NCBI RefSeq assembly: GCF_036785885.1
Contig: NC_092312.1
Coordinates: 26,182,001 to 26,246,000 of the forward strand
DNA: 64,000 nucleotides
DNA from: Coffea arabica
Taxonomy: Eukaryota; Streptophyta; Magnoliopsida; Gentianales; Rubiaceae
Direction: 5' to 3'
Part shown: positions 23,721 to 33,853 of the stretch, piece after piece
How the letters are laid out: each line of letters starts with the position of its first letter
How positions within the stretch are numbered: position 1 is the stretch's first letter
Program-made: the position numbers and the translations under genes
The notes under the pieces: model-generated
The model's input: the letters and a program-made list of their open reading frames with translations, nothing else
What the model was told of the DNA's origin: nothing
Database searches by the model: none

Positions 23721-24549
23721 ATTAATGATAACGTCGAATTGGAATTGAACCATGCAAGCAACGTCAGCTCTGTTGTTCATACGTTTCTCTACATATTGAG
23801 TATTCATTCTTGGCATGCACGTTTCTGTTTTATCTATAGCATGAATAGAGTCTTTATTATGTTTTTTCTCTAGCATGAATACAGTCTCTCATGGGGAGTA
23901 CTTTTAAGTTATCAGATAGTGGTGCACTGTTCACCCTTTAGGCTGAATTCTCTTAATCCATGTGTTTTGACCACTTTTAGAGTTCTATTTTGGAGATGTA
24001 TTTAAGTGGTGTCATTATGGTGGCAACTTACATGACAGCACAAGTTTGTTCAATTAGTAAAGACGGGTCACTTTTTTCACAAAAAACGGTTGTATCAATT
24101 TATGTTGATAGGCGATTTCTAAGAATCTTGTAAACAATATGTACAAATTAAACATATCCTAACCTATAGTAGTGATCGGAACTGAATTTATCCAAATTTT
24201 TTCCCTAAAAAATTGAAAATTTGGTGGTACTTGCGTGAGTAAAGGTTTGGATCTTGAAATTTGTTACTTTCCAATTTGCAGTAGGTTCCATTTTGTCAAG
24301 AGGCAAGGAAAAGATTGCATGGAAAGCTAGCACTGTGCCTTTGTGTTTGCTAATATCAACGTGTCCTGTAATATTTGTCAACAAATTTCTCCAGCAATTG
24401 CAACACATACAGGGAAAATGCTCCCGCCGCTTTGGCTGGAAGAATCATATTAATCTGTGGAAATATTCATATACTGTTCTAAGATTCTTGTATGATGTTC
24501 CGGCAAGTATAGACCTTTTAGTCTTGCAACAAAGCTAGCAGTTTCTAAG

Positions 24550-25240
24550 CCCCTGAACAAGTTTCATGTTAATGTAAATTCATGATCAGTGGTTTTAAAA
24601 TGTGATGAGAAAATTCAAAGTTCCTGGTAGAAAATAATCTGTCAGTCAATGTACATATCACAAAAGAAAAATTGGAGAAAACTTTGATTGAAAATTTTTT
24701 TTATTTGTTGTCAGTTTATACGAACATCTGTAGTTTAGTCGAATTAATGCAAACTTAACAGCCCATGTAACTTTGGGGTGATTATATTATCCGAAGGAGA
24801 AAAAAAAAGGGGGGCTTGTTTTTGTCTAATTAAATTTTGTCTTTTCTTTTTTGATTAGAAAGCCTTAAAATAGATGGTTACGAACTTTTTTCTATTTAAT
24901 ATGGTTTTTATATTAATAATTGCCAACGTACATGAAATTGTATAAATAAAAAAAGGAGGGTATAATAGGAAGTACATAAACTAAGACCATAGGATGCATT
25001 ATGCATACACTTGAAAGCATTAGGACTCATCATATATAATAAAAATAATAATAATTGTTTACAGAGCAATGAAATTTTTTTTTTGAAAAAAAAAAAGAGC
25101 TTCTATTCTTCTGATTCAGACATTATTTTTGAGAGTTACAAGCATAACCATAACCCTAAATTGTTTACTCCTTGTTGTTTTAGATTTCACAAAATCTCAT
25201 GAATTAGTACCTATTGATTCTATAAGATTTATACTCTCTT
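24550..25240. other. AT-rich intergenic DNA
   Basis: Follows the end of the duplicated 3' flank. I see only A/T tracts and no gene. Confidence 0.4.
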
Positions 25241-25244
25241 GTAT

Positions 25245-25280
25245 TGAGAAAACTAACATTTTGACCCGTGCTATGCACGG
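25245..25280 (-). mobile_element. Possible Helitron 3' terminus
   Basis: On the minus strand CCGTGCATAGCACGG can form a 6-bp stem with a 3-nt loop, followed about 10 nt later by TTAG and T. Plant Helitrons end in a GC-rich hairpin just before CTAG(T), so this fits with one mismatch. No 5' end or Rep/helicase coding was found. Confidence 0.35.
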
Positions 25281-25465
25281 AGATATATTTCAAATCAAAA
25301 TAATATTGTATTTATTTATATATTGTGGTACACAATAATATATATATATATATACACTTTTAAAAGTTTTAAAATGTCCAATTTCGTTCCGATTTGGTAA
25401 CTAACTTTTATTCCATTCCTGACCAATTTGACACGACAACATATCTTGTGTCGTAAGTCGAATAG

Positions 25466-25967
25466 CGCAACGGATCTTCTGTCCCACACTTTGTGCCACA
25501 TTCTGTTTCACTTTTTATTATATTGTTATTTCTCCTACATAAACATCATGTTTTAGCTCTTTTTTGTTTCCTTAAGATCCAATAACTATTAATTGAGTAA
25601 AAAATAAATACAACAATTTCAAAAAATCAATATATAATAGAAAATTAAAAAATATAGCAAAAAATTCATAAAAAGTCTCATTTTTTATGTATTTTGATTT
25701 TTTGAGTTTGTTAAATACAGCAATTTCAAAAAATCAATATATAATAGAAAATTAAAAAATATAGCAAAAAATTCATAAAAAGTCTCATTTTTTATGTATT
25801 TTGATTTTTTGAGTTTGTTAAATTTTGTGTATTACTCAATTAATAGTTATTGGATCTTAAGGAAACAAAAAAGAGCTAAAACATGATGTTTATATAGGAG
25901 AAATAGCAATATAATAAAAAGTGAGATAAAGTGTGATACAGAGTGTGGTACAGAAGATCCGTTGCGA
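25466..25967. mobile_element. MITE, long terminal inverted repeats with internal tandem repeat
   Basis: Both ends carry CGCAACGGATCTTCTGT followed by about 100 bp of further inverted similarity (TTTCTCCTA.ATAAACATCA, GTTTTAGCTCTTTTTTGTTT, CCTTAAGATCCAATAACTAT). Flanks TCGAATAG (25458-25465) and TCTAATAG (25968-25975) form an 8-bp target duplication with one mismatch, fitting a hAT- or Mutator-type element. The middle holds two near-identical 107-bp direct repeats starting at 25614 and 25721. No coding. Confidence 0.8.
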
Positions 25968-25975
25968 TCTAATAG

Positions 25976-26050
25976 TCGAAACGCTTGTTTTGACATCAAA
26001 GTCGATCAAAATCCACCTTTTGAGTTCTGGGTACAAGAAATTAGGATTTA
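25976..26050 (+). repeat. Duplicate of the cystatin-fold-like gene's 5' UTR region
   Basis: ACGCTTGTTTTGACATCAAA, GTCGATCAAAATCCACCTT and GTTCTGGGTACAAGAAATTA recur at 26420-26485, directly before the start codon of the intact gene. This is a third partial copy of that gene's 5' region and is not followed by exon 1. Confidence 0.75.
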
Positions 26051-26503
26051 TGCCTTCATTATTATGCCTTCATTCTTTTTTATTATGACATTATACCGCA
26101 GTTCCATTTATTAGCCCTAAAGATTTGATACCCTATTTATTTTATATATTTAATAATTATACCAGCTTAGTTGCATTCATTATACAAAACAAAAAATCCA
26201 TAAATTACATGAGTATAGTTCTTCTGCTAGTTTAAAAGTAAGGGACAAATCGAGCGATTTGCTGGTGAGAATTTTCTAGCGATCAGGTTGGCGGTGTAAA
26301 TGGGTTGAACCGGTAATAGCTGACCCAATACATTTTAGACCCGTATCTCTCGATTTTAGTGTGTATAAAAACCAAGAGGATAGAGTCGATAGGTCTAATC
26401 GCTCCGTAGGATTTAGGAACGCTTGTTTTGACATCAAAGTCGATCAAAATCCACCTTGTAGTTCTGGGTACAAGAAATTAGGGTTTGTGGCTTCTGGAAC
26501 AAG

Positions 26504-27412
26504 ATGACCAGGCGCAGTGGGAAACGTGAGAAGGCGATCTCTTCTACGAGCGACGACCGCAGGAAACCTGAGAAATCAGGGGCGGAAGCGCCACCCAAAG
26601 CAGTTGGTGAGAGTGGCAGCAGCCGAAAGGTGCTGGGTCTCAAGAAGGATAACAGGCATAAGAAAATTATGAGGAATTACAGAAAAATGCAACGCGCTCG
26701 GCGCAAGGATCCTTACGCTGATTTCCGCCAATATCCCACTAACAAGCTGGCGGATCTGGACCTAATCCACAACTACATCAGGCAGCTAAAAGAGAGCGAT
26801 GTTAGTGTTTAAATTATTAGTGGTTTCTCCTGTCATATTCTCTTTTCCTGGAATCCCATAGTCATGGACTGTATTGGTTTATATTCTTCTCTTTCTTTTT
26901 TTTGTTTTCTGGCAGGGTTTTGACGTGGATGTTTATCCGGGTCTTTGTTTCGCAGCTGTGTACGTCCCTCGACCCGAGTTTAAGGAACCTTGCCAACTTC
27001 GAACAGATGCTATTGAAATGTCTCAGTTGGCACTTGCCCAATTCAACAGTGACAACAGAGAGAGCAAGGTTTGATCTATTTGCTGCTGGCATCCTCTCGC
27101 TGTTCCCAATTCTTTTGTTAATTATCCAATTGCTTCTAAATTTGTTCCGTCTACTTGCTGAATTTTGTGGGGCATCTTAGAGTCTAGTTTACAAGAGTTG
27201 TTGCATTGCTGCAGGGGGTACCATACGAGTTCCAAGGTATTGAGAGGGTAGTTTCATACTCTTGTAATGGGGAAATCTTTCTCATTACCTTCCAAGCTCG
27301 AGAGGCTGAAACTGATGACATCAAGACTTTTCAAGCTAAGGTGTTTGATCCTCCCGGTTTGGACGAGGAGGAGGAGAGAGAGGTCATGCTCGTCAGACTT
27401 AAAGAATTCTAG
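26504..27412 (+). CDS. Plant cystatin/monellin-fold-like protein, function unknown
   Basis: Three exons with GT-AG borders in phase: 26504-26800, 26916-27068 and 27215-27412, giving 215 residues. The N-terminal half is basic and low in complexity (NRHKKIMRNYRKMQRARRKD), followed by TNKLADLDLIHNYIRQLKESD. Residues from about 100 on (GFDVDVYPGLCFAAVYVPR, ALAQFNSDN, YEFQGIERVVS, IFLITFQAR, TFQAKVF) resemble plant proteins of the cystatin/monellin superfamily, in which a helix is followed by strands ending ..YYITFxA...TFQAxV. I see no QxVxG protease-inhibitor loop, so inhibition of cysteine proteases should not be assumed. Parts of this gene are duplicated to the left at 19.6, 23.5 and 26.0 kb. 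The ATG is the first in frame after the conserved 5' segment. Confidence 0.8.
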
Positions 27413-29600
27413 ATTAATGATAATGGGGAATTGGAATGTGCGACCTCAGCTCCTTTGTCTATGTGTTTCTCTACATTTTCAAGTGTACACATCGAGTGTT
27501 CGTGTAGTGGTTGTCTTTGTATGCATGTTTGTGTTTTATCTTTAATATGAGTACAGTATCTCTCATGTCATTGTCTTGCTCAGTCAGGGAAGTACTTTAA
27601 GTCATCAGATAGCAGCTAACTGTAGCCCTTTGGGTGCTCTCTTAAGCCATGTCTTCTGTCTAGTTTTAGAGTTCAATGAAAGTCTCCAATTACCCAACTA
27701 TGGAGTTGTATGCAAATGGTGTTACTATGGTGGTATTTACGTGAGTAAAGGTCTGGATCTTGAAATTTGTTACTTTCCAATTTGCAGTAGGTTCTATTTT
27801 GGCAGAGCCAATGAAAGATTGCACAGAAAACAATCTTAGTACCTCTGTGTTTGCTAAAATATCAACAGAGCAATTGCAACAAAGTTCTCGAGAAATTGCA
27901 GCACATTCAGCGAAAATGCTTTTTTAACTTTTACTGATAGATTCTTGGGTTCAAATAGATGTATTACACCCTTCACTAGAGCATACATTCCGATAGCACT
28001 AGTATGGCGTGGGTGTATCTTTTGGTTTTTGGATATGTACTTTTTAAGGCTACTGAGGTTTAACTTGTGTTACCCTCTATTTTGCCCTTTTATCATGTAG
28101 TATATGTCTTAAGTGGGATAAGTGAGTCTCATTAGCTAGAATATTATGTTAGTTTGGACTTGGGATGTATGCTAAATTTGCTTGGCTGTGTTTGTTTGAG
28201 AGCTTTATGTTAACATAAGCAAACATTAGCTTGATTTCACTTACTAATGCAAAAAGAGTGAAGTACTTCCCAATCGATGACTGTTACTTTTGTTGTTAGC
28301 TGGTTTTGGCATTTCTGTCTGGTTACAACTTTCAGGCGTTATATTACTAGTGCTGCTTCATGAATGAAGAGGCTATTGGAGTTTGAAATTGTGAGACTTG
28401 TCAGGTGTTCGGATGGATGGTAGAACTTTGTTAATGTTTATTTGTGTCACTTAATGATAAATTTCATATTCAAGATATAATATTGAAATATGTTAGGGAA
28501 CTATTTCTGTTACTCTTTTAGTTTGACATGCTCCCTGCAGTAATTTCCTGTATCCCCTTGTATGTGGTTGTATTGGCAAGAGGAATTTGATCTCTGAACT
28601 CGAGGGGTGATGCTTACAATAGTGATAAACCTCAGGGTAGTTATGTTGTAAATTCATGCCATAGAAATTTTCAGAATTTTTTTGGTTCCTCCATATTTTT
28701 TTTTTTTTGGCCCTTGCCATCTCTTTGGACGTCCCTTGTGTGTGGCTTTTCATGTGCGCATCTCGTCTTTGTTTTGTTAGCATTGGTGATTTAACAGAGC
28801 AAAATTGTTGCTTGTGAGATATGATTGAGAACTGAATGCGTTATTTTTCGCATAGATCTTTCCTTTGTAGTCCTCTGAAATTGACTGCAAGTAAATTGTT
28901 GCTTGTTAATCTCTTCCCCTTCGTCAAATCTAGACTACTACTTAAGGTTTGTTGCTTTTAGATTTCACCATGAAGTTGCTCAATCTGGTCTTGAAGCCTT
29001 TCCTGCTTCCCGAACATCAAACCCATGGCTTTCTAATTCCACAACGCGTTTCCAAGATGTGCTTTTGGGATCATCAAATTGCAGCCTCGAGGTTCTCTCT
29101 ACCACACTAGAAAAGATAACCATATAACCTATGTCTAATACTTCTCGCGAACTTCTTTACGCTGTTCCAACAGGCGAAAAATGTGGCTTCTGTGGCAATT
29201 TCTAGAAAACTCTCATGGATTCAAGTGTTGACCAAAGCAAGGTGTTCTTCACAAGGGGCACGTTTTGGAGCTCACTGCCAACAATTTCCCCGTTTGTCAA
29301 CCATTGACAATTGCTAACCGTCCATTACCGGCCATAGAACATTGCTCAGTGTTTCTAATTGGTGGCGATTGTTCTAATAGGCATAAATAGCCATCGACTC
29401 ATTTTTTGGATTGTAACCACTAGTTTTATATTGGCACAGCCCAAAAACGAGTGGGAATTAACAAATAATGGTTAACAAGCGGGAAGTCTGGGCAGCAGCG
29501 ACAGAAAGTACAGTCAAAAGAATGGCTAGATTCTCCGTCCTAACCTCTTGTATGTTGGGTTGAAAATAATGGTTGAACACTTGGGAATGAACAAACACTG
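27413..29600. other. Intergenic DNA downstream of the cystatin-fold-like gene
   Basis: 27413-27950 aligns with 23721-24450 and is the other half of the segmental duplication. From 28000 to 29600 I see no supported gene or repeat; the short open frames have no family features. Confidence 0.5.
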
Positions 29601-29620
29601 GAGGAGATTATTTGGGATGG

Positions 29621-29738
29621 GAGTAGAGCGGTTAAACCAATCGAATTATTCATTAGCTCAACTCGACTTAGCTCGTAGGAGTAGAGCGGTTAAATCAATC
29701 GAACTATTCGTTAGCTCAACTCGACTTGGCTCGTATGA
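29621..29738. repeat. 58-bp tandem duplication
   Basis: GAGTAGAGCGGTTAAA.CAAT followed by TAGCTCAACTCGACTT occurs at 29621 and again at 29679. It lies just before a hAT-like MITE with the same AACTCGA / GAGCTCG words. Confidence 0.7.
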
Positions 29739-29884
29739 GGTCGAGTTTGACTCATTTTTTGAGTTCATTTGAACTCGATATTTTCTTAGCGATTCAAGTT
29801 CGAATGGAGTACTATTTTAGGCTCATAAGGTAATCGAGTCAAGCTCAAAAGGCAAAGTCTAGTCGACTCGACTTGTTTATAACT

Positions 29885-30288
29885 AAGGTTGCAAACGAGT
29901 CAAATCGAATCGAATTTTGGCCTTATCGAGTTGAGCCTTGATTTACTTTCATCGAACTCGAGCTCGACGAGCTGGCAATTTTGAAGCGAGCTCAACTCGA
30001 TTCGATCCGAGCTCGAGCTCGAAAAAAATAAAAATAATTATTTTATTTTTTCTTAATAAATAATAAAATATTAAGGATATTTATGTAATTTTACTATTAA
30101 AATAAAAATAAATAAATAAATAAATATATATATATATATATTTACTCGAGCTCGAGAGTTTAACGAGTTTAATATTTTGAACTCGAGCTCAACTTTGACT
30201 CGACCAGCTCGAGCTCGAGTCGAGTTTGAATCGAGCTGCTTGCAAGCCGGCTCGAGTCGTGAACGGCTCGATTCATTTGCACCCCTAT
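29885..30288. mobile_element. hAT-like MITE rich in GAGCTCGA words
   Basis: The left end AAGGTTGCAAACGAGTC and right end TTCATTTGCACCCCTAT are imperfect inverted termini. Both flanks carry the same 8 bp, TTATAACT, at 29877-29884 and 30289-30296, as hAT transposases produce. The interior is made of GAGCTCGAG-type words around an AT-rich centre with an AATA/TA microsatellite near 30105-30140. No coding; about 400 bp. Confidence 0.85.
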
Positions 30289-30299
30289 TTATAACTCTA

Positions 30300-30500
30300 A
30301 ATATGTGATTATTTAGAATAATTTTTTTTAAAAAAATACTATAACACTTTTTGGATATAATATATGTAATACAAAAAATATTAATCTTTTCTACACTGAT
30401 AGTGTATACACTGTAAATTTTTTATGAATGACAACTATACAAAATTTGAATTTATAACGCAAATAGATAAATTTGTGTAAATAATTCACTATCCAAACAC
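30300..30500. repeat. MITE-like repeat, GTTTGGATAG family
   Basis: Runs from TGTGATTATTTAGAATAATT to AATTCACTATCCAAACACA. The right end matches the family terminus CTATCCAAAC; the left end is degraded. Confidence 0.4.
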
Positions 30501-30775
30501 ACAAAAAATCCTTTTCATAAATCTATTTTACAGGCTCATCACCACTAAACTGCCCATCAAGATAAACTTGCACGTTTATTAATTTCATAAATCTATTTGT
30601 GCCCCAGCACAGAAAAAGAGACTGATTAACGTTCTTAGTTGATCTAGTCATTGATTACATGTTTGCTCTTGAGCAATCCATATTCCATAACACTGTACCG
30701 TTTGTATTAGATTCGTTCTTCTAGGTAGGATTAGATTCTTTTACTCCAACATAATTTTATGCCATGCAACATTTT

Positions 30776-30893
30776 AGATTGTGTTTTTTGCAGAAAATTT
30801 TTATGTTTTGTGTGAATTGATTTTCCAATCATCTTTTTAGCTCACATGCATGTACACTTTTCTGCAAAAAACTCCTAAAAATAACAATTGAAA
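30776..30893. mobile_element. MITE relic, TTTTTGCAG type
   Basis: GATTGTGTTTTTTGCAGAAA at the left and AAAATAACAATTGAAACC at the right match the ends of the MITE at 18.1 kb, with the internal TTAGCTCACATGCATG corresponding to CTTACATACATC there. Confidence 0.45.
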
Positions 30894-30924
30894 CCAGAAA
30901 TTTTCCAGGAAGTGGTTTAACTAA

Positions 30925-31127
30925 ATTGTCTAAAATTAAAATGAAACTTATACAAGAACTAAGAAGTAATTTCCTAGGAAAAAGGGGAGAAAAAAAAAAG
31001 AGTGAAACACAACAGACTAAATTGAGGGTTGGCACGAAACTTTGCTGGCAAGGGAAACAAATAAAGTTGCATAAATGTGGAAATATGGCCTCATAAATAA
31101 CAATCATCCTTAGGATTCTCAAAAATC
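30925..31127 (+). promoter_or_regulatory. Displaced 5' flank of the Clot gene
   Basis: Matches 18777-18990, where the same DNA runs straight into the Clot-like start. Here it stops at CTCAAAAATC (31118-31127), the left target duplication of the MULE, and resumes at 36763. It is therefore ancestral upstream sequence of the Clot gene, now 5.7 kb from the start codon. Confidence 0.8.
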
Positions 31128-32501
31128 GAGTTTATTGTCAAAATAACTCTCCTTCTAAAACATATACCCAAAGTAACCTAATTTTAAAATTTATGATTTT
31201 TTTTTTGCCACATAGGTTGCACATGTGGAAATAGAGGCACACTCTATTTCTTTTTTCCATCTAATATCTTCCTCAAGTATTTTTTTTTCCTTTCGTTGTC
31301 TTTTCCTTGTCAAACGTCATTTTGAGAAGTCAGTATTTATATTAACAGTATGTAAAACTTCATTATCATCCTTGATAATATCAAGGTAAACAAAGATTAT
31401 TCTCTCATCTTTTCTATTTTGCAGTTTTTGGAACATTGCTATAGCGCTCAAAAAAATTTTGAATATTAATGGTATAACAAATGATTTCTCACACCATGTG
31501 TTTGATAAAATGTTTAGAAGAAAAACTACACAACAACATAGATTCGTGCTCAATATGTTTGATTTCCACCACATATATGAGCATGTTCAGTTATAGTGCC
31601 TCTCTATCACATGATCAAATAATCTCGTATACTTAAAATATTTTGGCACATTTATTCAACGTCAATCGGTGGCTTGTGTTATAGATAGCATGACAATATT
31701 TGCTTAATTAATGATTTTTTTAATTTTGTGTAGGCAGTGTTACTAAATTTTGTAGCAATGGTTGGAGGAAATGTTACTATATTTTTTTATTAGAATGGTA
31801 GGATGACAACAGGCACACATGGTCTTAGTTACGAGGGTGCTGCTCCAAAAGCCATTCGAGTAAGTTATCAAATAAAATACCATGAACTCATGGACAAGAT
31901 ATATGTTATCACTGGTTATGAAAAACATCAAGTTAAGATCAAAATTATTTGTAGATATCCAAGTACCTACAAGGATTATATACCATTGCTTGTTGAAGAT
32001 CATGATACTTTGAGTATAGTTCTCGATGTTGCAAAACAACCTAGGATTCATTGTTTGGAATTTTATTGGGAAATAACTTCTATCGCTAGTGATCAGCAAG
32101 GTTTTTGCAGTGGCTCTTTCACATAATTACTCACCCAAGAAAATTTATCAAAAGAGGACATTCAAACAAATTGTGACATATTGTTGAGACCTAAAGATCA
32201 GCAGCCAGCTGGGGAGATGTTTTCATCACATAATCAAATTAGTAGAAGTACTTTGGAGCAGCAACAGTCCACTGAGGCAAGAATAGAACAAGTACATGTG
32301 ACGGGTAATATTTTATCCGAAGTTAATTATACATGTACTGTTGAAGAAATTGTCTTAGCTGAACCACATAATTTTCTTTTGGATGGCACTAATATTAATA
32401 ATGATGGGTCAAACTATGAAGATGAGGCAGAACAAGAAGAAATTGCTGAAGAGTTCATATCATATGAAGAGGCACCAGCTCTAGAGTTCATCAATGTGGA
32501 T

Positions 32502-33094
32502 AGGGGTGTGAATCAGAATCAAAATCGGTAATTCGAAACTTTGAAATCGGAATTTTTCGGATTTTTGGTATCAGAATTTTCGACCAATTTTGATTTCGAA
32601 TTTATCAACTCCGAATTCGAATTCCTTTCGAATTCAATTCGGAATTCGATAAATTCCTATTTCACCGAATTAATGAATATAAAATTTATTATTATTATTA
32701 TATAAATGTTATATTACAAATGTATAAAAAAATATTATATATATATATATATGTGAAAATGAAATTGAAATCGAAATAGGAATTCCGAATCACCAATTCA
32801 AGAATATAAAAATTATTATTATAATATAAATGTTATAATATATACATATTATATATGTGAAAAACGGATTTGAAATCGAAATAGGAATTCCGAATTCCGA
32901 TTTAGATTTCAATTTTGAATTATGAATTCGAAATCGAAATTTTCGATTTGAAAAATATCACTACCGAATGCCACCCGATTTCGTCTAATTCGAAATCGGA
33001 TATTTCAATTTCCATTCTGAATTACAGAATTCAAAAATCTGAATTGAATTCGAATTCGGTCGGTAAATCGGAATTTTTCGATTTTGCACACTCT
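32502..33094. mobile_element. hAT-like non-autonomous element inside the MULE
   Basis: The left end AGGGGTGTGAATCAGAATC and the right end GATTTTGCACACTCT are imperfect inverted termini of the kind seen in other elements here. The body is full of GAATTCG / CGAAATC words, with a duplicated internal block (CGAAATAGGAATTCCGAAT appears twice) and TA microsatellites. The MULE coding sequence is interrupted between FINVD and GEMWNR. Flanking 8-bp sequences are not identical, so the target duplication is unclear. Confidence 0.65.
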
Positions 33095-33741
33095 ATGGGT
33101 GAAATGTGGAACAGGTAAAAGCGCAACAGTTGATGAATTAACTTCTTATCGACAATCTACAAACCTCTCTGATAATGGGGAGTTGTATGTTGGCCAAAGG
33201 TTTACAACCAAAGAAGCCTTACAAAATGCAGTGAAATCATATTCTATTAGGGTGCATCAACAAATTCTACACCTACTCTATGGGTGCTTAAATGTAAAGA
33301 AGCACCACAATGTCTATGGAAGTTACGTGTTTCAATTCCCAAAGGAACTTGGTTCTTTGAAATACGAAAATATGAAGGCCCTCATACTTGTGTGAATCCT
33401 ATCCTAAACCGAGATCATCTTCAATTAGATTCCAGCTTCATTGCCCATCAAATCAAAGCACTAGTGAAGGCTCAGATGTCAATTACACTGTTAGCAATTG
33501 AAGTCGAAATTTCAGATAAATTCAGCTATAACATTTCTAAGAAGAAAGCACGGATGGCAAAGCAAAAGGCTATTGTTGAGCTTTTGGGTGATTGGGTAGA
33601 ATCTTACAAGTTACTTCCAAGGTACATGGAAATTCTCAAGATGAAAAATCCTGGAATAGTTGTGCATTGGGATAAGGACACTACATATACTAGCCCATCA
33701 CGAGAAATATTTAATGGTGTATTTTGGGCCTTTGGTGCTTC

Positions 33742-33853
33742 TTTTTTTTTTTTTCACTCAAAGGATCAAGAACACACGCACACAGTTAGATTAAACACTC
33801 GGAGAACGTCAAAGAACTCAAAGGTGCTTCTTTTTTTGGGCCTTTGGTGCTTC
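33742..33853 (-). mobile_element. 112-bp insertion with 20-bp flanking duplication in the transposase
   Basis: TTTTGGGCCTTTGGTGCTTC occurs at 33722-33741 and again at 33834-33853. Between them are a T14 tract and about 80 bp containing CACTCAAAGGATCAAGAACA. Without the insert the frame would run WAFGAS straight into IEGFKHCHPVISIDGT. The long duplication and the T-run at the left edge look like a target-primed retroposition of a short RNA copy on the minus strand. Its source is not recognised. Confidence 0.6.

Noticed and set aside
28903-29127. 74-residue Ser-rich open frame
   Set aside because: It lacks the ends that define the serine-rich peptide family and has no other support.
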